The notes: generated by a model not told the origin, from the letters alone. Counted from the first letter of the stretch, positions 35,138-44,449 are shown. The stretch: DNA of 49,015 nucleotides from Bacteroidales bacterium (GCA_013138975.1 WTBR01000023.1:1-49015), one strand, 5' to 3'. Program-made: numbers and translations.

Positions 35138-35167
35138 AAATGGATGATTTAATTAAACCATCCATTT
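35138..35167 (-). terminator. Stem-loop after the OmpA-family gene
   Basis: AAATGGATG on the minus strand pairs with CATCCATTT, followed by TTGT. Nine-bp stem with a 12-base loop; moderate terminator. Confidence 0.6.
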
Positions 35168-35192
35168 ATGTTAAGCAAGAATTATAATATTT

Positions 35193-37271
35193 TTACTTAC
35201 TCAATACTTTAAATTCTACCCGGCGATTTTTACTTCTACCTTCTGCTGTACCATTATCAGCAATTGGTTGATTAAAAGAATACCCTTTATATTCAAGTCG
35301 ACTTGAACCAACACCTTTACTAACCATATAATCTACCACACTTTTCGCTCGTGATTCTGAAAGTTTTTGATTTGCTCGATACGATCCCACATTATCTGTA
35401 TGACCTGAAATTTCAAGTCTTATTGTAGGATTCTCAATAAGAAGAGTTGCAAGACGTTCAAGTTCTGTAGTTGACTCTGGTTTTATTGTAGCCTTATTCG
35501 TTTCAAAGAAAATATTATCTAATACCATTTTAGCTCCAACATCAATCTTATCTAATTGGAAATTCGCGGTTATTTTGCTTTCAATAACCTGTTTTTGCGA
35601 TAAATTAGTTATTTCAACAAAGAACAAATAATCTTTTGCAGTAAGCTCAACTCCATAATCCTTTTTCTTAGGAATTTTTATTTGATAAGTTCCTGTAGTA
35701 TCAGTTAATCCTGTTGCAATAACCTGACTTAATTCAAGATCAATTACTTCAATTTTAGCAAGTATTATTAGTTCTCCTGTTTTAGAATCAGTAATCATAC
35801 CAGTCATAAATAATGCTGTATCAACCTTTAATTCAGTAGGTGCATAATAAAATAAATCATCAATTGGTTTATGATTCCATGCTAGGAAAATATCATCCAT
35901 TTTTAATTTTAGCTCCTTTTCTTCACCTAGTATAATTATTTTGTATAAGTCTTTTCCTCCATAACCGTTATCACGAACAGATGAATAATAAGCTTGCTTA
36001 TTGGTTTCATCCATTTTAAAGAAAATATCGTCACTTGGTGTATTAATTGGATACCCTAAATTCAAAGGACTCGACCACATTCCATTTTCATCTCTTTCAA
36101 TTACAAATACATCGTAACCTCCCATTGAATTATGCCCTTGCGAACTAAAATATAATTTATCTTCTTTGGGATGCCAACTAACAGCTTCTTCATCATAAAT
36201 AGTATTTATTGCAGCACCCATATTTATTGGATCAATCCATTTTTCTTTTGCATTCAATTTACTATAAAAGATATCCATTCCTCCAATACTTCCATCTTGA
36301 TTCGATACAAAAAACATTTCTTTTCCATCAGGACTAAATGTAATTGTAGTTTCTTTATCTTTTGATAAGATCCTTCCTGATATACCTTTAGGTGATTTCC
36401 AACTATCTTTTTTCAATTCACTTACCAAAATATCACCACCATTTTCTTCACCATTGTATAAATATATTTTACTCCCATCTGACGATAATGTTAATAGTGA
36501 TTCATTATTTTTTGAATCCAATTTTTTTTCAATGACCTTTGGTCTTCTCCATAGATCACCTGCTTGTTCAGAAATAAATATATTTTCCATATACTTATTA
36601 TCTGCGTCTAATCTTTTATCTTTTTTATCAATACTTCGTCGCGAAGTAAAATACAATAAATCAAGTGTAGGATGCAATACCGGATTATAATCGTCGAATT
36701 CGGAATTAACTCTTTCTCCCAAATTATTAATTATTACCCGTGCAGGATTATTTACAAGTTCTTGCCCATATTTACATTCTTTTATGTATTTATCGACACT
36801 AATATTATATTTTTCCAATTCTTTAACAGAAAAAGAACTGTAATAAGCCTTATAATTTTCAATGGCATTATTAAAATCAAGATTTAAATGATATGCTCTT
36901 GCCAACATTAAATGAACATCATCAGCAATATTATTATCTTTTAAATAAGCCTTCTCCAAATATTCAGTTGCATTATAAAACTTATCTGTTGCTAAATAAC
37001 AAACGCCAATTTTATAATTTAACTTTGCACATTCAGAATTATATTTAGTTGCCTTTAAATAATAAACGAGCGCTTCAGGAAAAGTACCTAAACCTGCTGT
37101 AAATAATTCTTCTCCTTCCTTTACATTTTTCCAAGCATTTTTAAAACCTACTTCTTTTATTTCGATTCTAAAGTCGCTTTTTTTAATTTTTAGATTTTCC
37201 TGAGCCTTTATTAATAGACCATTTGTTATAAGGATAAAAAGCGATAATATAGTTATTTTAATTATTCTCAT
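35193..37271 (-). CDS. PorE-like TPR/PD40/CRD/OmpA periplasmic protein
   Basis: 692 residues with a signal peptide (MRIIKITILSLFILITNGLL, cut near KAQ). Domain order: TPR-like helices (about 45-150), PD40/WD40-type beta-propeller (about 190-445; repeats such as TITFSPDGKEMFFVSNQDGS and AVSWHPKEDKLYFSSQGHNS), a carboxypeptidase-regulatory-like beta domain (about 485-560), and a C-terminal OmpA peptidoglycan-binding domain (ETNKATIKPES, SGHTDNVGS, NRRVEF). This is the architecture of PorE of the type IX secretion system (PG1058, about 680 residues); paralogues with the same layout exist, so the assignment is tentative. No lipobox is evident. Follows a TPR gene by 17 bases. Confidence 0.85.
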   Translation of the reverse strand: MRIIKITILSLFILITNGLLIKAQENLKIKKSDFRIEIKEVGFKNAWKNVKEGEELFTAGLGTFPEALVYYLKATKYNSECAKLNYKIGVCYLATDKFYNATEYLEKAYLKDNNIADDVHLMLARAYHLNLDFNNAIENYKAYYSSFSVKELEKYNISVDKYIKECKYGQELVNNPARVIINNLGERVNSEFDDYNPVLHPTLDLLYFTSRRSIDKKDKRLDADNKYMENIFISEQAGDLWRRPKVIEKKLDSKNNESLLTLSSDGSKIYLYNGEENGGDILVSELKKDSWKSPKGISGRILSKDKETTITFSPDGKEMFFVSNQDGSIGGMDIFYSKLNAKEKWIDPINMGAAINTIYDEEAVSWHPKEDKLYFSSQGHNSMGGYDVFVIERDENGMWSSPLNLGYPINTPSDDIFFKMDETNKQAYYSSVRDNGYGGKDLYKIIILGEEKELKLKMDDIFLAWNHKPIDDLFYYAPTELKVDTALFMTGMITDSKTGELIILAKIEVIDLELSQVIATGLTDTTGTYQIKIPKKKDYGVELTAKDYLFFVEITNLSQKQVIESKITANFQLDKIDVGAKMVLDNIFFETNKATIKPESTTELERLATLLIENPTIRLEISGHTDNVGSYRANQKLSESRAKSVVDYMVSKGVGSSRLEYKGYSFNQPIADNGTAEGRSKNRRVEFKVLSK

Positions 37272-37288
37272 TTCAATTAGAATTTAGA

Positions 37289-38341
37289 TTATTCACATTC
37301 TGTCATATATTTCTCAGCCTCTTCTATTCCCAGTTCCTTTGCCATTTTCCAGTCTTCACAAGCAGCAGGAAACTTACCTAAAAATTCTTTAGCATATCCC
37401 CTACTTATATATGCTTCACCATATTCAGGATCCAATTCAATAGCTTTATCTAAATCTTTTTCGGCACCCAAATAGTTTGCCATTTGGATCTTTGTAACTC
37501 CTAAGTTATTATAAGCTGGAGCATATTCTTTATTTATTTCTGTAACTTTAGTAAAATCTTTTAGAGCCAATTCATAATTGCTCATTTGATAATAAGCACT
37601 TCCCCTGTTATTAAGTGCCAAGTAGTACTCAGGGTCTTTTTGAAAAGCTCTTGTAAAATCTTCTATTGCACCTTGAAAATCACCAGTTTTAATTTTACAA
37701 CTACCTCTATTATCATAAGCTACAATAATAGTAGAGTCATATGCCAACGCTTGTTTATAATCGTGAATAGCTCCGTGAAAATCTCCAAGCATCCTTTTAG
37801 AGCTAGCTCGTTCGTTATAAGCATATGCAAAGTCATATTTTTTATCTATTGCTAATGTATAATCAATAAGTGCACTGTTATAATCAGCTAGTTCAAAATT
37901 CATTAATCCTCTGTAATAATATGCTTCTGATTCAGTAAAACCTTTTTGTATTGCATGTGTAAAATCTGTTAATGCATTTTGATGATCCTTCATCAATAAT
38001 TTCATATATGCCCTAATATAATATGCCTCGCCTAAATCACCATTAAGTTCTATAGCTTTAGCAACATCTTTTATTGCTAGGTCAAACTCTTGTCGAATAA
38101 TTTTTATTTTAGCCCTTTCCAAATAAGGTAAGGCAAAATCATTATATAGAAATAACGACTCATCAAATTTCTTATGAGCTTCTGTATATTTCGCTTCTTT
38201 AGCAAACCTTACACCTTCGTTATATAAAAGACTTGCTTTTTTTCTAATCTCATTTATTTCTTCTTCAATCGAATTAGCACTTTGAGAAAAAGCCCCAAAT
38301 GCTATAAAAATTACAAAAAGTGTGATCGAAAGTCGTTTCAT
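37289..38341 (-). CDS. Secreted tetratricopeptide-repeat protein
   Basis: 350 residues: signal peptide (MKRLSITLFVIFIAFGAFSQ), then about nine TPR units with the pattern xxAYxxRGxxKxxLGDxxGAIxDY, e.g. LGEAYYIRAYMKLLMKDHQN and LALNNRGSAYYQMSNYELAL. TPR arrays bind protein partners. It ends with the unit LGKFPAACEDWKMAKELG, a typical final repeat. Cotranscribed with the OmpA/PorE-like gene, so it may serve the same envelope complex; this is inference. Confidence 0.9.
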   Translation of the reverse strand: MKRLSITLFVIFIAFGAFSQSANSIEEEINEIRKKASLLYNEGVRFAKEAKYTEAHKKFDESLFLYNDFALPYLERAKIKIIRQEFDLAIKDVAKAIELNGDLGEAYYIRAYMKLLMKDHQNALTDFTHAIQKGFTESEAYYYRGLMNFELADYNSALIDYTLAIDKKYDFAYAYNERASSKRMLGDFHGAIHDYKQALAYDSTIIVAYDNRGSCKIKTGDFQGAIEDFTRAFQKDPEYYLALNNRGSAYYQMSNYELALKDFTKVTEINKEYAPAYNNLGVTKIQMANYLGAEKDLDKAIELDPEYGEAYISRGYAKEFLGKFPAACEDWKMAKELGIEEAEKYMTECE

Positions 38342-38517
38342 TATTTTATAAATTGATTTAGTGCTTAATTAATCCTTGTACTTAAAACCAAGTAAAAATG
38401 TTTTATTATATGAAATGTATTGTAAAAATAAAAATTTAAATCTCTTTATACTATATTCTTTAAAATTAATTTTTTGTATTTTGGGAAAATTATAAGATTA
38501 TTACGATAAATGAAACT
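38342..38517. other. Intergenic region upstream of the TPR-OmpA pair
   Basis: Part of the 342-base gap between the divergent TPR and Hpt genes. It is AT-rich with no ORF of merit. A weak -7 like TATTTTGG (about 38475) faces the Hpt gene. The remainder of the gap is the repeat at 38518-38632. Confidence 0.5.
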
Positions 38518-38632
38518 TCTCGTAGCAAGCTGACGAGGTATCTCAATGGAATATTTTATTTCCCATACGCACCAAGGCGCAGGGAATATAACCCCAGAGA
38601 TCCCTCGACTAACGCTCGGGATCAGTTCGGCT
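38518..38632. repeat. Bacteroidota-type interspersed repeat with nested stem-loops
   Basis: Contains TAGCAAGCTGACGAGGTATC, a central ACGCACCAAGGCGCAGGG, and CCCTCGACTAACGCTCGGG then GATCAGTTCGGCT. Outer arms GAGGTATCTC (38535-38544) and GAGATCCCTC (38597-38606) are complementary with one mismatch, and the central parts also pair. The GC content is clearly above the surroundings. Comparable 'CCCTCGACT-CGCTCGGG' elements are dispersed in many Bacteroidota genomes, from memory. Confidence 0.65.
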
Positions 38633-38683
38633 AGATGATTTTGATTACAAAATCATAGTCTCACTGATTTAAAGAACTGAACA

Positions 38684-39046
38684 ATGAATAATAAGCATAA
38701 TGTAATTGACCTTTCCTATTTAAACGAAATAAGTGGTGAAAGTACAGACTTAATAAATGATTTGATTGAAATGTTTTTTGAGCAAATTCCCGAATATCAA
38801 GAATCAATGAATAATTACTTTTCAAAAAAAGAATGGATTAATTTAGGCAAAACAGCACACAAAGCAAAATCTGCAATTCTAATGGTAGGGATGAAAGAAT
38901 TAGCCGATGATCTTAAAAAATTAGAGGAAAATGCAAAAGAGGGAAAAAATATTAACGAATATAACGAAATTATTGCTAAATTTGTAGGTGAAAGTAATGC
39001 AGCTATTAAAGAATTGCATGAAATTAAGAAAAATCAAAAATTCTAA
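38684..39046 (+). CDS. Hpt (histidine phosphotransfer) domain protein
   Basis: 120 residues, all helical, made of a single Hpt domain. The phospho-accepting histidine is His59 in GKTAHKAKSAILMVGMKEL, with the KS/KG turn after it; N-terminal DLIEMFFEQIPEYQESM and C-terminal KKLEENAKEG complete the four-helix bundle. Hpt proteins relay phosphate between response-regulator receivers in multistep His-Asp phosphorelays. It stands 17 bases upstream of a STAS gene, without a histidine kinase or receiver gene next to it. Confidence 0.88.
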   Translation: MNNKHNVIDLSYLNEISGESTDLINDLIEMFFEQIPEYQESMNNYFSKKEWINLGKTAHKAKSAILMVGMKELADDLKKLEENAKEGKNINEYNEIIAKFVGESNAAIKELHEIKKNQKF

Positions 39047-39063
39047 CCTTAAAACCGGAATCT

Positions 39064-39402
39064 ATGTTAAAACATGAATCGAACAACGGAATTGAGATAT
39101 TAACATTTGATAATATAAGCAAATTAAATATCTTAATTGCTCAGTCTTTAAAAGAAGAGGTTGCTCAATATTTAACAAAGGCAAATACTAAACTTATTCT
39201 AGACCTTGAAGGTGTTGAATATGTTGACAGTTCTGGTTTTGGAGCTTTGCTTTCAATATTAAGAAATGCAAAGAATAACAATAGTCAATTTAAAATTTGC
39301 AATATTTCTCCTGAAGTAATGGAATTGGTAAAACTACTACAATTACATAATGTCTTCGATATTTGTGATAGTATTGACAAATGTATTGAATCATTTGAAT
39401 AA
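39064..39402 (+). CDS. STAS-domain anti-sigma-factor antagonist
   Basis: 112-residue SpoIIAA/RsbV-like protein. The phosphorylation loop is LEGVEYVDSSGFGALLSIL (Ser56/Ser57). Such proteins switch partner between a kinase/anti-sigma factor and other targets depending on serine phosphorylation. No RsbW-type kinase or PP2C phosphatase is in the window. Paired with the Hpt gene, suggesting that both feed one signalling path. Confidence 0.9.
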   Translation: MLKHESNNGIEILTFDNISKLNILIAQSLKEEVAQYLTKANTKLILDLEGVEYVDSSGFGALLSILRNAKNNNSQFKICNISPEVMELVKLLQLHNVFDICDSIDKCIESFE

Positions 39403-39408
39403 AATATT

Positions 39409-39432
39409 TAAACCGGCATTGACTGGTTTTTT
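39409..39432 (+). terminator. Intrinsic terminator after the Hpt-STAS pair
   Basis: AAACCGG, loop CATTGA, CTGGTTT (one G-T pair) then TTTT. Directly after the STAS stop. Confidence 0.7.
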
Positions 39433-39608
39433 TATAATAATTAACTAATTCCTATTTGATTCATTAAAAACTGAAAATCTATTTTCTGCAATCTCTTCTC
39501 TTTAATACACACTAAAATTGTTTTTAATAAATTTTAATTAGCTTTTTTAATTAAAATTTATTAAAGTTTACAATCCAGATTTTATATTAACTTCCAATTA
39601 TAAATATC

Positions 39609-40178
39609 ATGAAAAAAGTAAATAAAAAACCTGCAGCACTTATATATCCTGTTCCTGCAGCTATGGTAAGCTGTGGATCGAAACCAGAAGAGCATAATAT
39701 TATTACAATAGCGTGGACAGGAACTATTAATTCAATTCCACCAATGTGTTATGTATCTATTCGAAAAGAACGATACTCTTATGATATTATTAAAAGAAAT
39801 ATGGAGTTTGTGATAAACTACTCAACAAAAGACTTAGTAAAAGCAGCCGATTTCTGTGGAAGAAAATCTGGAAGAGATTGTGATAAGTTTAAAGAAATGA
39901 ACCTCACTTCTCGTAAAGGAGAAAAAGTAGATTCAACAATTATTGTTGAATCTCCGATAAACATTGAGTGCAAAGTAACAGAGATTAAAGAATTGGGTTC
40001 ACACGACATGTTTCTTGCCGAAGTTGTAAATATTCAAGTTTCAGAAAACTATATTGACCAATCTACTGGTGCTATTAACATGCAACATCAAGAACTAATG
40101 GCATATTCTCATGGAAAATACATTCAATTAGGAGATATTATTGAACAAGCCGGATTCTCAATAAAAAGTAATAAATAA
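39609..40178 (+). CDS. Flavin reductase family protein
   Basis: 189 residues of the FMN-binding split-barrel fold. Signature elements: PVPAAMVSCGSKPEEHNIIT, PPMCYVSIRKERYSYDII, FVINYSTKDLVKAADFCGRK, SGRDCDKF and ELGSHDMFLAEVVNIQV. Members bind FMN and often reduce flavin or act with an oxygenase or rubredoxin-like partner; no partner is adjacent, so the substrate is unknown. Confidence 0.9.
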   Translation: MKKVNKKPAALIYPVPAAMVSCGSKPEEHNIITIAWTGTINSIPPMCYVSIRKERYSYDIIKRNMEFVINYSTKDLVKAADFCGRKSGRDCDKFKEMNLTSRKGEKVDSTIIVESPINIECKVTEIKELGSHDMFLAEVVNIQVSENYIDQSTGAINMQHQELMAYSHGKYIQLGDIIEQAGFSIKSNK

Positions 40179-40184
40179 TTCATG

Positions 40185-40192
40185 TATATTTG
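40185..40192 (+). promoter_or_regulatory. Candidate -7 element of the TonB-dependent receptor
   Basis: TATATTTG, exact TAnnTTTG match, 29 bases before the ATG at 40222. No TTG was found at the usual -33 position. It lies 6 bases after the flavin reductase stop. Confidence 0.4.
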
Positions 40193-40221
40193 CTTTTCTT
40201 CTAATAAAATGAAATATATTA

Positions 40222-42573
40222 ATGAAACATAAGTACATATTACTAGTTTTTTTGCTGTTGTTTATAAATAAGTTTGGCTCTTCTCAAGAAAATTTAAAAC
40301 AAACATTAAGAGGTATTGTAGTTGATCGAGAAACTCAAATTCCTTTACCGGGTGTAAATATAATTTTACCGGAAACCAATCCTCAACAAGGTACAATTAG
40401 CGATGATAAAGGTTATTTTAGATTTGAAAAAGTAATTATAGGACGACAAACCATTCAAGCAAGCTATATTGGATATAAAACTCAAATAATTGATAATATT
40501 ATCATTAGTTCAGCAAAAGAAAAAATTATTAGAATTGAATTAGATGAATCGGTAACAGCTATCGACGAAGTAGTTATTAAAGCAACTATCAAAAAAGATA
40601 GGCCAATAAATAAAATGGCTACTATAAGTGCACGTTCTTTTACTGTAGATGAAACCAAAAGATACCCGGGAAGTTATGGTGATCCTGCGAGAATGGCCGC
40701 CAATTATGCCGGAGTAATGTCTGTACGTGATAATAGAAATGATATTATTATTAGAGGGAATTCCTCTACAGGATTATTATGGAGACTCGACGGTATTGAA
40801 ATTCCCAATCCAAATCATTTTGCAGCATCAGGAACAACCGGAGGTCCAATTACTATATTAAATAATAACTTGCTTACTAATTCTGATTTTTTAACAGGAG
40901 CTTTTCCTGCTGAATATGGGAATGCCCTGGCTGGAGTATTTGATTTAAAAATGCGTGTTGGAAATAATGAAAAAAGAGAATATTGGGCTGAATTTGGTTA
41001 TAATGGTTTAGAATTTGGAACAGAGGGGCCTTTTTCTAAGAAATCTAATGCGTCTTATTTAATATCTTATAGATATTCTCTTGTGGATATCATTGATTTA
41101 TTAGGAGCTGAGGTTGAAACCACACAATATCAAGATTTAACTTTTAAACTAAATTTCCCAATGAAAAAGGGGAGATTTACTTTTGTTGGAATGGGTGGTA
41201 AAAGCTATATTGAGATGTTTGATTCCAATGACAAGCAAGAGGATTGGGCTTTTGAAAGTTGGGGCGAAGATTTAAGTAATGGATCGGATATTGGAACATT
41301 GGCTCTTTCTTACATACATTTTTTTGGAAAGAAAACGAGATTACAAACAGCAGTATCTCTTTATGGATCAAAAGTTACAACTAGAATTGATACAGTAAGT
41401 GTTTGGGATCCTAGTCCAAATATTTGGGCCGGTGAAGAATCATCCGAAGTTAAAGCTAGTTTAACAACTCATGTTAATACAAAAATCAATAGTAGAAATA
41501 CATTTAGTTATGGTTTAATTGCCGACAGATACTTTGTAAATTTCGCTGATAGTACAAGGACTGCAGGACAATTTGAGGTATTCACTGATCTGAGTGAGGA
41601 ATTCAATTTATATCAATTGTATACACAATACAAACATAAATTCACTAATAATATTGAACTGTATTTAGGACTACATTCCCAATATCTTGATATGAATAGC
41701 TCTTTTTCATTAGAGCCACGTATGGGATTTAACTGGAATTTGAACGAAAAAAACTCTTTTAAGGTTGGTTACGGATTACACAGTCAAACTCAACTTAGAG
41801 TAATATATTATACACAAACAAAGCTTAATAATGGCGATATAACGCTTTCAAATAAGAATTTGGATTTTACAAAAAGTAATCAACTCATTTTGGGATACGA
41901 TCATTTATTTAGTGATATACTTAGATTAAAAATTGAAACTTATTACCAATACTTATATGATGTACCGGTTAAGGCTGGTCAACCTGAATATTCTGTTCTT
42001 AATTTTGGTGCTGAATATTTTATTGAACGTACTGATAGTTTAGTAAATGAAGGTACTGGTGAGAACTATGGAATTGAATTTACACTTGAAAGATTTCTGT
42101 CGAATAATTTCTATTATTTAATTACTGCATCCTTATACGAATCACTCTATGCAGGATATGACGGCATAAAAAGGAATACTGCTTTTAATGGCAATTTTGC
42201 AATTAATGTATTAGGAGGTTATGAAATTCCTTTTCGAAAAAACAATGCTTTTTCTGTAGGATTAAGAACGACATATGCCGGAGGAAGACCATATGTTCCT
42301 TACGATGTTGCAGAAACGTTAAACCAAGGAATTGAGGTTCTTGATTGGAATAATGCTTATGAAATCCAGCAAAAAAATTACTTCCGAATTAATTTAAGAT
42401 TAGGGATTAAAAGGAATAAGCCCAAGTATAATGTCGAAATTGCCATGGATTTACAATACAGGACAGGGTACACAAGTGTTTATGAATATAGAATAGATCC
42501 TTTAACCGGGAAAGAATATTATAATCGCAAAATGGAATTATATCCAATGGCAAGTTATAGAATTCAGTTCTAA
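40222..42573 (+). CDS. TonB-dependent outer-membrane receptor
   Basis: 783 residues: signal peptide (MKHKYILLVFLLLFINKFGS), then a carboxypeptidase-regulatory-like domain (LRGIVVDRETQIPLPGVNII to ELDE, about 28-112), a plug domain (RNDIIIRGNSSTGLLWRLDG, IEIPNPNHFAASGTTGG, TGAFPAEYGNALAGVFDLKM; about 150-245) and a beta-barrel ending in the aromatic PMASYRIQF. Architecture of the Bacteroidota receptors with a CarboxypepD_reg domain, but shorter than SusC. No SusD gene follows, so it probably takes a substrate that is not a polysaccharide, or a peptide/metal complex. Substrate unknown. Confidence 0.92.
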   Translation: MKHKYILLVFLLLFINKFGSSQENLKQTLRGIVVDRETQIPLPGVNIILPETNPQQGTISDDKGYFRFEKVIIGRQTIQASYIGYKTQIIDNIIISSAKEKIIRIELDESVTAIDEVVIKATIKKDRPINKMATISARSFTVDETKRYPGSYGDPARMAANYAGVMSVRDNRNDIIIRGNSSTGLLWRLDGIEIPNPNHFAASGTTGGPITILNNNLLTNSDFLTGAFPAEYGNALAGVFDLKMRVGNNEKREYWAEFGYNGLEFGTEGPFSKKSNASYLISYRYSLVDIIDLLGAEVETTQYQDLTFKLNFPMKKGRFTFVGMGGKSYIEMFDSNDKQEDWAFESWGEDLSNGSDIGTLALSYIHFFGKKTRLQTAVSLYGSKVTTRIDTVSVWDPSPNIWAGEESSEVKASLTTHVNTKINSRNTFSYGLIADRYFVNFADSTRTAGQFEVFTDLSEEFNLYQLYTQYKHKFTNNIELYLGLHSQYLDMNSSFSLEPRMGFNWNLNEKNSFKVGYGLHSQTQLRVIYYTQTKLNNGDITLSNKNLDFTKSNQLILGYDHLFSDILRLKIETYYQYLYDVPVKAGQPEYSVLNFGAEYFIERTDSLVNEGTGENYGIEFTLERFLSNNFYYLITASLYESLYAGYDGIKRNTAFNGNFAINVLGGYEIPFRKNNAFSVGLRTTYAGGRPYVPYDVAETLNQGIEVLDWNNAYEIQQKNYFRINLRLGIKRNKPKYNVEIAMDLQYRTGYTSVYEYRIDPLTGKEYYNRKMELYPMASYRIQF

Positions 42574-42613
42574 AATTTGTAGATTTTAATTACAAATTAT
42601 AAGTTGTGACATT

Positions 42614-42874
42614 ATGACAAGTTACTATGTACTGACAATACTAATTACCCTTCATGTAATTCTCTCAATAGTATCCACAAGAATGATACTAAAATCTTAT
42701 TTATTGGATAATGACAAAAAGAAGATAAATATTATCTTAACTTGGACTATTCCAATTTTATGGTTTCTGATAGTAAAGATGATAACAAAAGGTTCTACAG
42801 GAACAATGACAAAAGAGAAAAGAAAGATTGATAAAAGTAACTTCTATGAATGTGGGCTTGGAAAACATGTTTAA
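42614..42874 (+). CDS. Small two-helix membrane protein
   Basis: 86 residues. Two hydrophobic helices (about 4-24 and 40-58, ILTWTIPILWFLIVKMI), then a basic cytosolic tail ending NFYECGLGKHV. The layout resembles the N-terminal PLDc_N membrane module (two helices, usual W-IP-G pattern), but there is no phospholipase part. Located 41 bases after the receptor gene. Function unknown. Confidence 0.65.
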   Translation: MTSYYVLTILITLHVILSIVSTRMILKSYLLDNDKKKINIILTWTIPILWFLIVKMITKGSTGTMTKEKRKIDKSNFYECGLGKHV

Positions 42875-43070
42875 TCCTCAAGCTTATAACTTTTGTTAAA
42901 CAAATTACTAAGGATTTTTAATATTCGTTAATTTACTATCTTCAACTTTTATTATGGAAAGGATTCAGGGCAAGAATCTGGTTAACAATTAACCAAGTAC
43001 TTCATAAATAAATGAATAAATCTCTTCACATACTAGCGGTTTTCCTTTTAATTAAATTAGAATCTTTTGT

Positions 43071-43078
43071 TATCTTCG
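43071..43078 (+). promoter_or_regulatory. Candidate -7 element of the radical SAM gene
   Basis: TATCTTCG, one mismatch to TAnnTTTG, 28 bases before the ATG at 43106. No clear -33 element. The rest of 42875-43105 holds a small palindrome GGTTAACAATTAACC (42980-42994) and no gene. Confidence 0.35.
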
Positions 43079-43105
43079 CAATCAGCATTTTGTTAAACTA
43101 CTCAC

Positions 43106-44449
43106 ATGAAAATACTTTTAATAAATACACCTCGGTCACCTCATAATATGATTTTGGCATCTGCACCAACTGAAGCTAAAAAATATATTCATAAAAAATT
43201 AATTGGGCCTCCATTAGGCTTACTAACTGTTGCGGAAGCCGTAAAAGACCACGATGTTATTTTTTTTGATACTAAAGGTGAATATGATCTTCATCCTGAG
43301 ACCACTCCTCCTTTAAAGGAATTGGTGACAAATTTATTAAAAGAACATAAACCTGATGTTGTAGGAACAACAACAATAGCATCGGAATTTTACTATGCAA
43401 TTGAAATATTACAAACATCAAAAGAGTTTAATCCTGATATATTAACAGTTGTAGGTGGATTACATGCAACGTTATCAACAAATGATTTTACTGATCCTTC
43501 TGTTGATATAATTCTTCCTGGACAATCGGCACATACATTTAAGGAAGTTATAAAAGCCAAAGAACTCAATACCCCAATTGAAAATATACCGGGAGTTGTT
43601 ATTAATAAAAATGGGATACTTGAAAAATCAAAAGCCAAATCAATAATTTATAACTCGGCACAAGAGGATTTTTTATTTCCAAATAGAAGTCATATAGAAA
43701 GATGGAAAGAAACTTATAAAGTTGGTAACGCTCCGTATCCATCAACATATCTTTTCACGTCGCTTGGATGCCCTTATAAATGTACTTTTTGTTCTATATG
43801 GTGTCAGTATGATGGACAATACTTAAAACGCAGTGTCGAAAGCATTATTCAAGAATTAAAGCAAACTGATGATTATCCGATTGTTCGTTTTGCTGATGCA
43901 AATACGATTGTTGACGTTTCAATTATTGATAAGCTTTTTGATAGAATAATCGAGGAAGGAATTAAAAAAACATATGTTATGGATATTAGAACAGATACTG
44001 CTGTTAAATATCCAAAACTAATTGAAAAACTTGCAAAAGCGGGTTTGAAAGTTGTTATATGTGGATTTGAATCATTCCGCGAAGAAGAATTAAAGAGATA
44101 CAACAAAAGTGCTGATGCAAAATTAATACATGAAGCTATAAATATATTCCATCAAAATGGGATTATGCTTCGTGGTAATTATGTTATTCCGAACGATTAT
44201 GATGAATCTGATTTTAAAGCTTTATCGGATTATACAAATTCGCACAAAGTAACATATGCTGGTTACACCATACTTACTCCAATGCCGGGCACTCCGTTTT
44301 ATGAAGAAATTAAAGATCAAATTATTGATTTCGACCTTTCGAAATATAATTTTTTTAACAGTGTTTTAAAAACTAAACTTCCTCTTGAAAAATTTTACGA
44401 AAACGTTGGGAAATTATGGCTAATAAAAAAAGGAACTGATGTTATATAG
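43106..44449 (+). CDS. Cobalamin-binding-type radical SAM protein
   Basis: 447 residues. The N-terminal ~170 residues form a Rossmann-like domain like those that bind cobalamin (KILLINTPR; VVGTTTIASEFYYAI; TVVGGLHATLSTNDF; ILPGQSAHTFKEVI), though the DxHxxG ligand motif is not evident. The radical SAM core has the iron-sulfur motif CPYKCTFC (Cys222, Cys226, Cys229), then VRFADANTIVD and VVICGFESFREEELKRY. A substrate cannot be assigned. The stop codon overlaps the left end of repeat copy C, so the C-terminus may have been set by the repeat insertion. Confidence 0.88.
   Translation: MKILLINTPRSPHNMILASAPTEAKKYIHKKLIGPPLGLLTVAEAVKDHDVIFFDTKGEYDLHPETTPPLKELVTNLLKEHKPDVVGTTTIASEFYYAIEILQTSKEFNPDILTVVGGLHATLSTNDFTDPSVDIILPGQSAHTFKEVIKAKELNTPIENIPGVVINKNGILEKSKAKSIIYNSAQEDFLFPNRSHIERWKETYKVGNAPYPSTYLFTSLGCPYKCTFCSIWCQYDGQYLKRSVESIIQELKQTDDYPIVRFADANTIVDVSIIDKLFDRIIEEGIKKTYVMDIRTDTAVKYPKLIEKLAKAGLKVVICGFESFREEELKRYNKSADAKLIHEAINIFHQNGIMLRGNYVIPNDYDESDFKALSDYTNSHKVTYAGYTILTPMPGTPFYEEIKDQIIDFDLSKYNFFNSVLKTKLPLEKFYENVGKLWLIKKGTDVI

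Noticed and set aside
35044..35192. Glycine or folate riboswitch upstream of gcvT
   Set aside because: The gap is short and AT-rich; only a -7 element and the OmpA-gene hairpin are visible.
40222..42573. SusC/SusD polysaccharide utilisation locus
   Set aside because: The receptor is shorter than SusC and no SusD or glycoside hydrolase gene is nearby.
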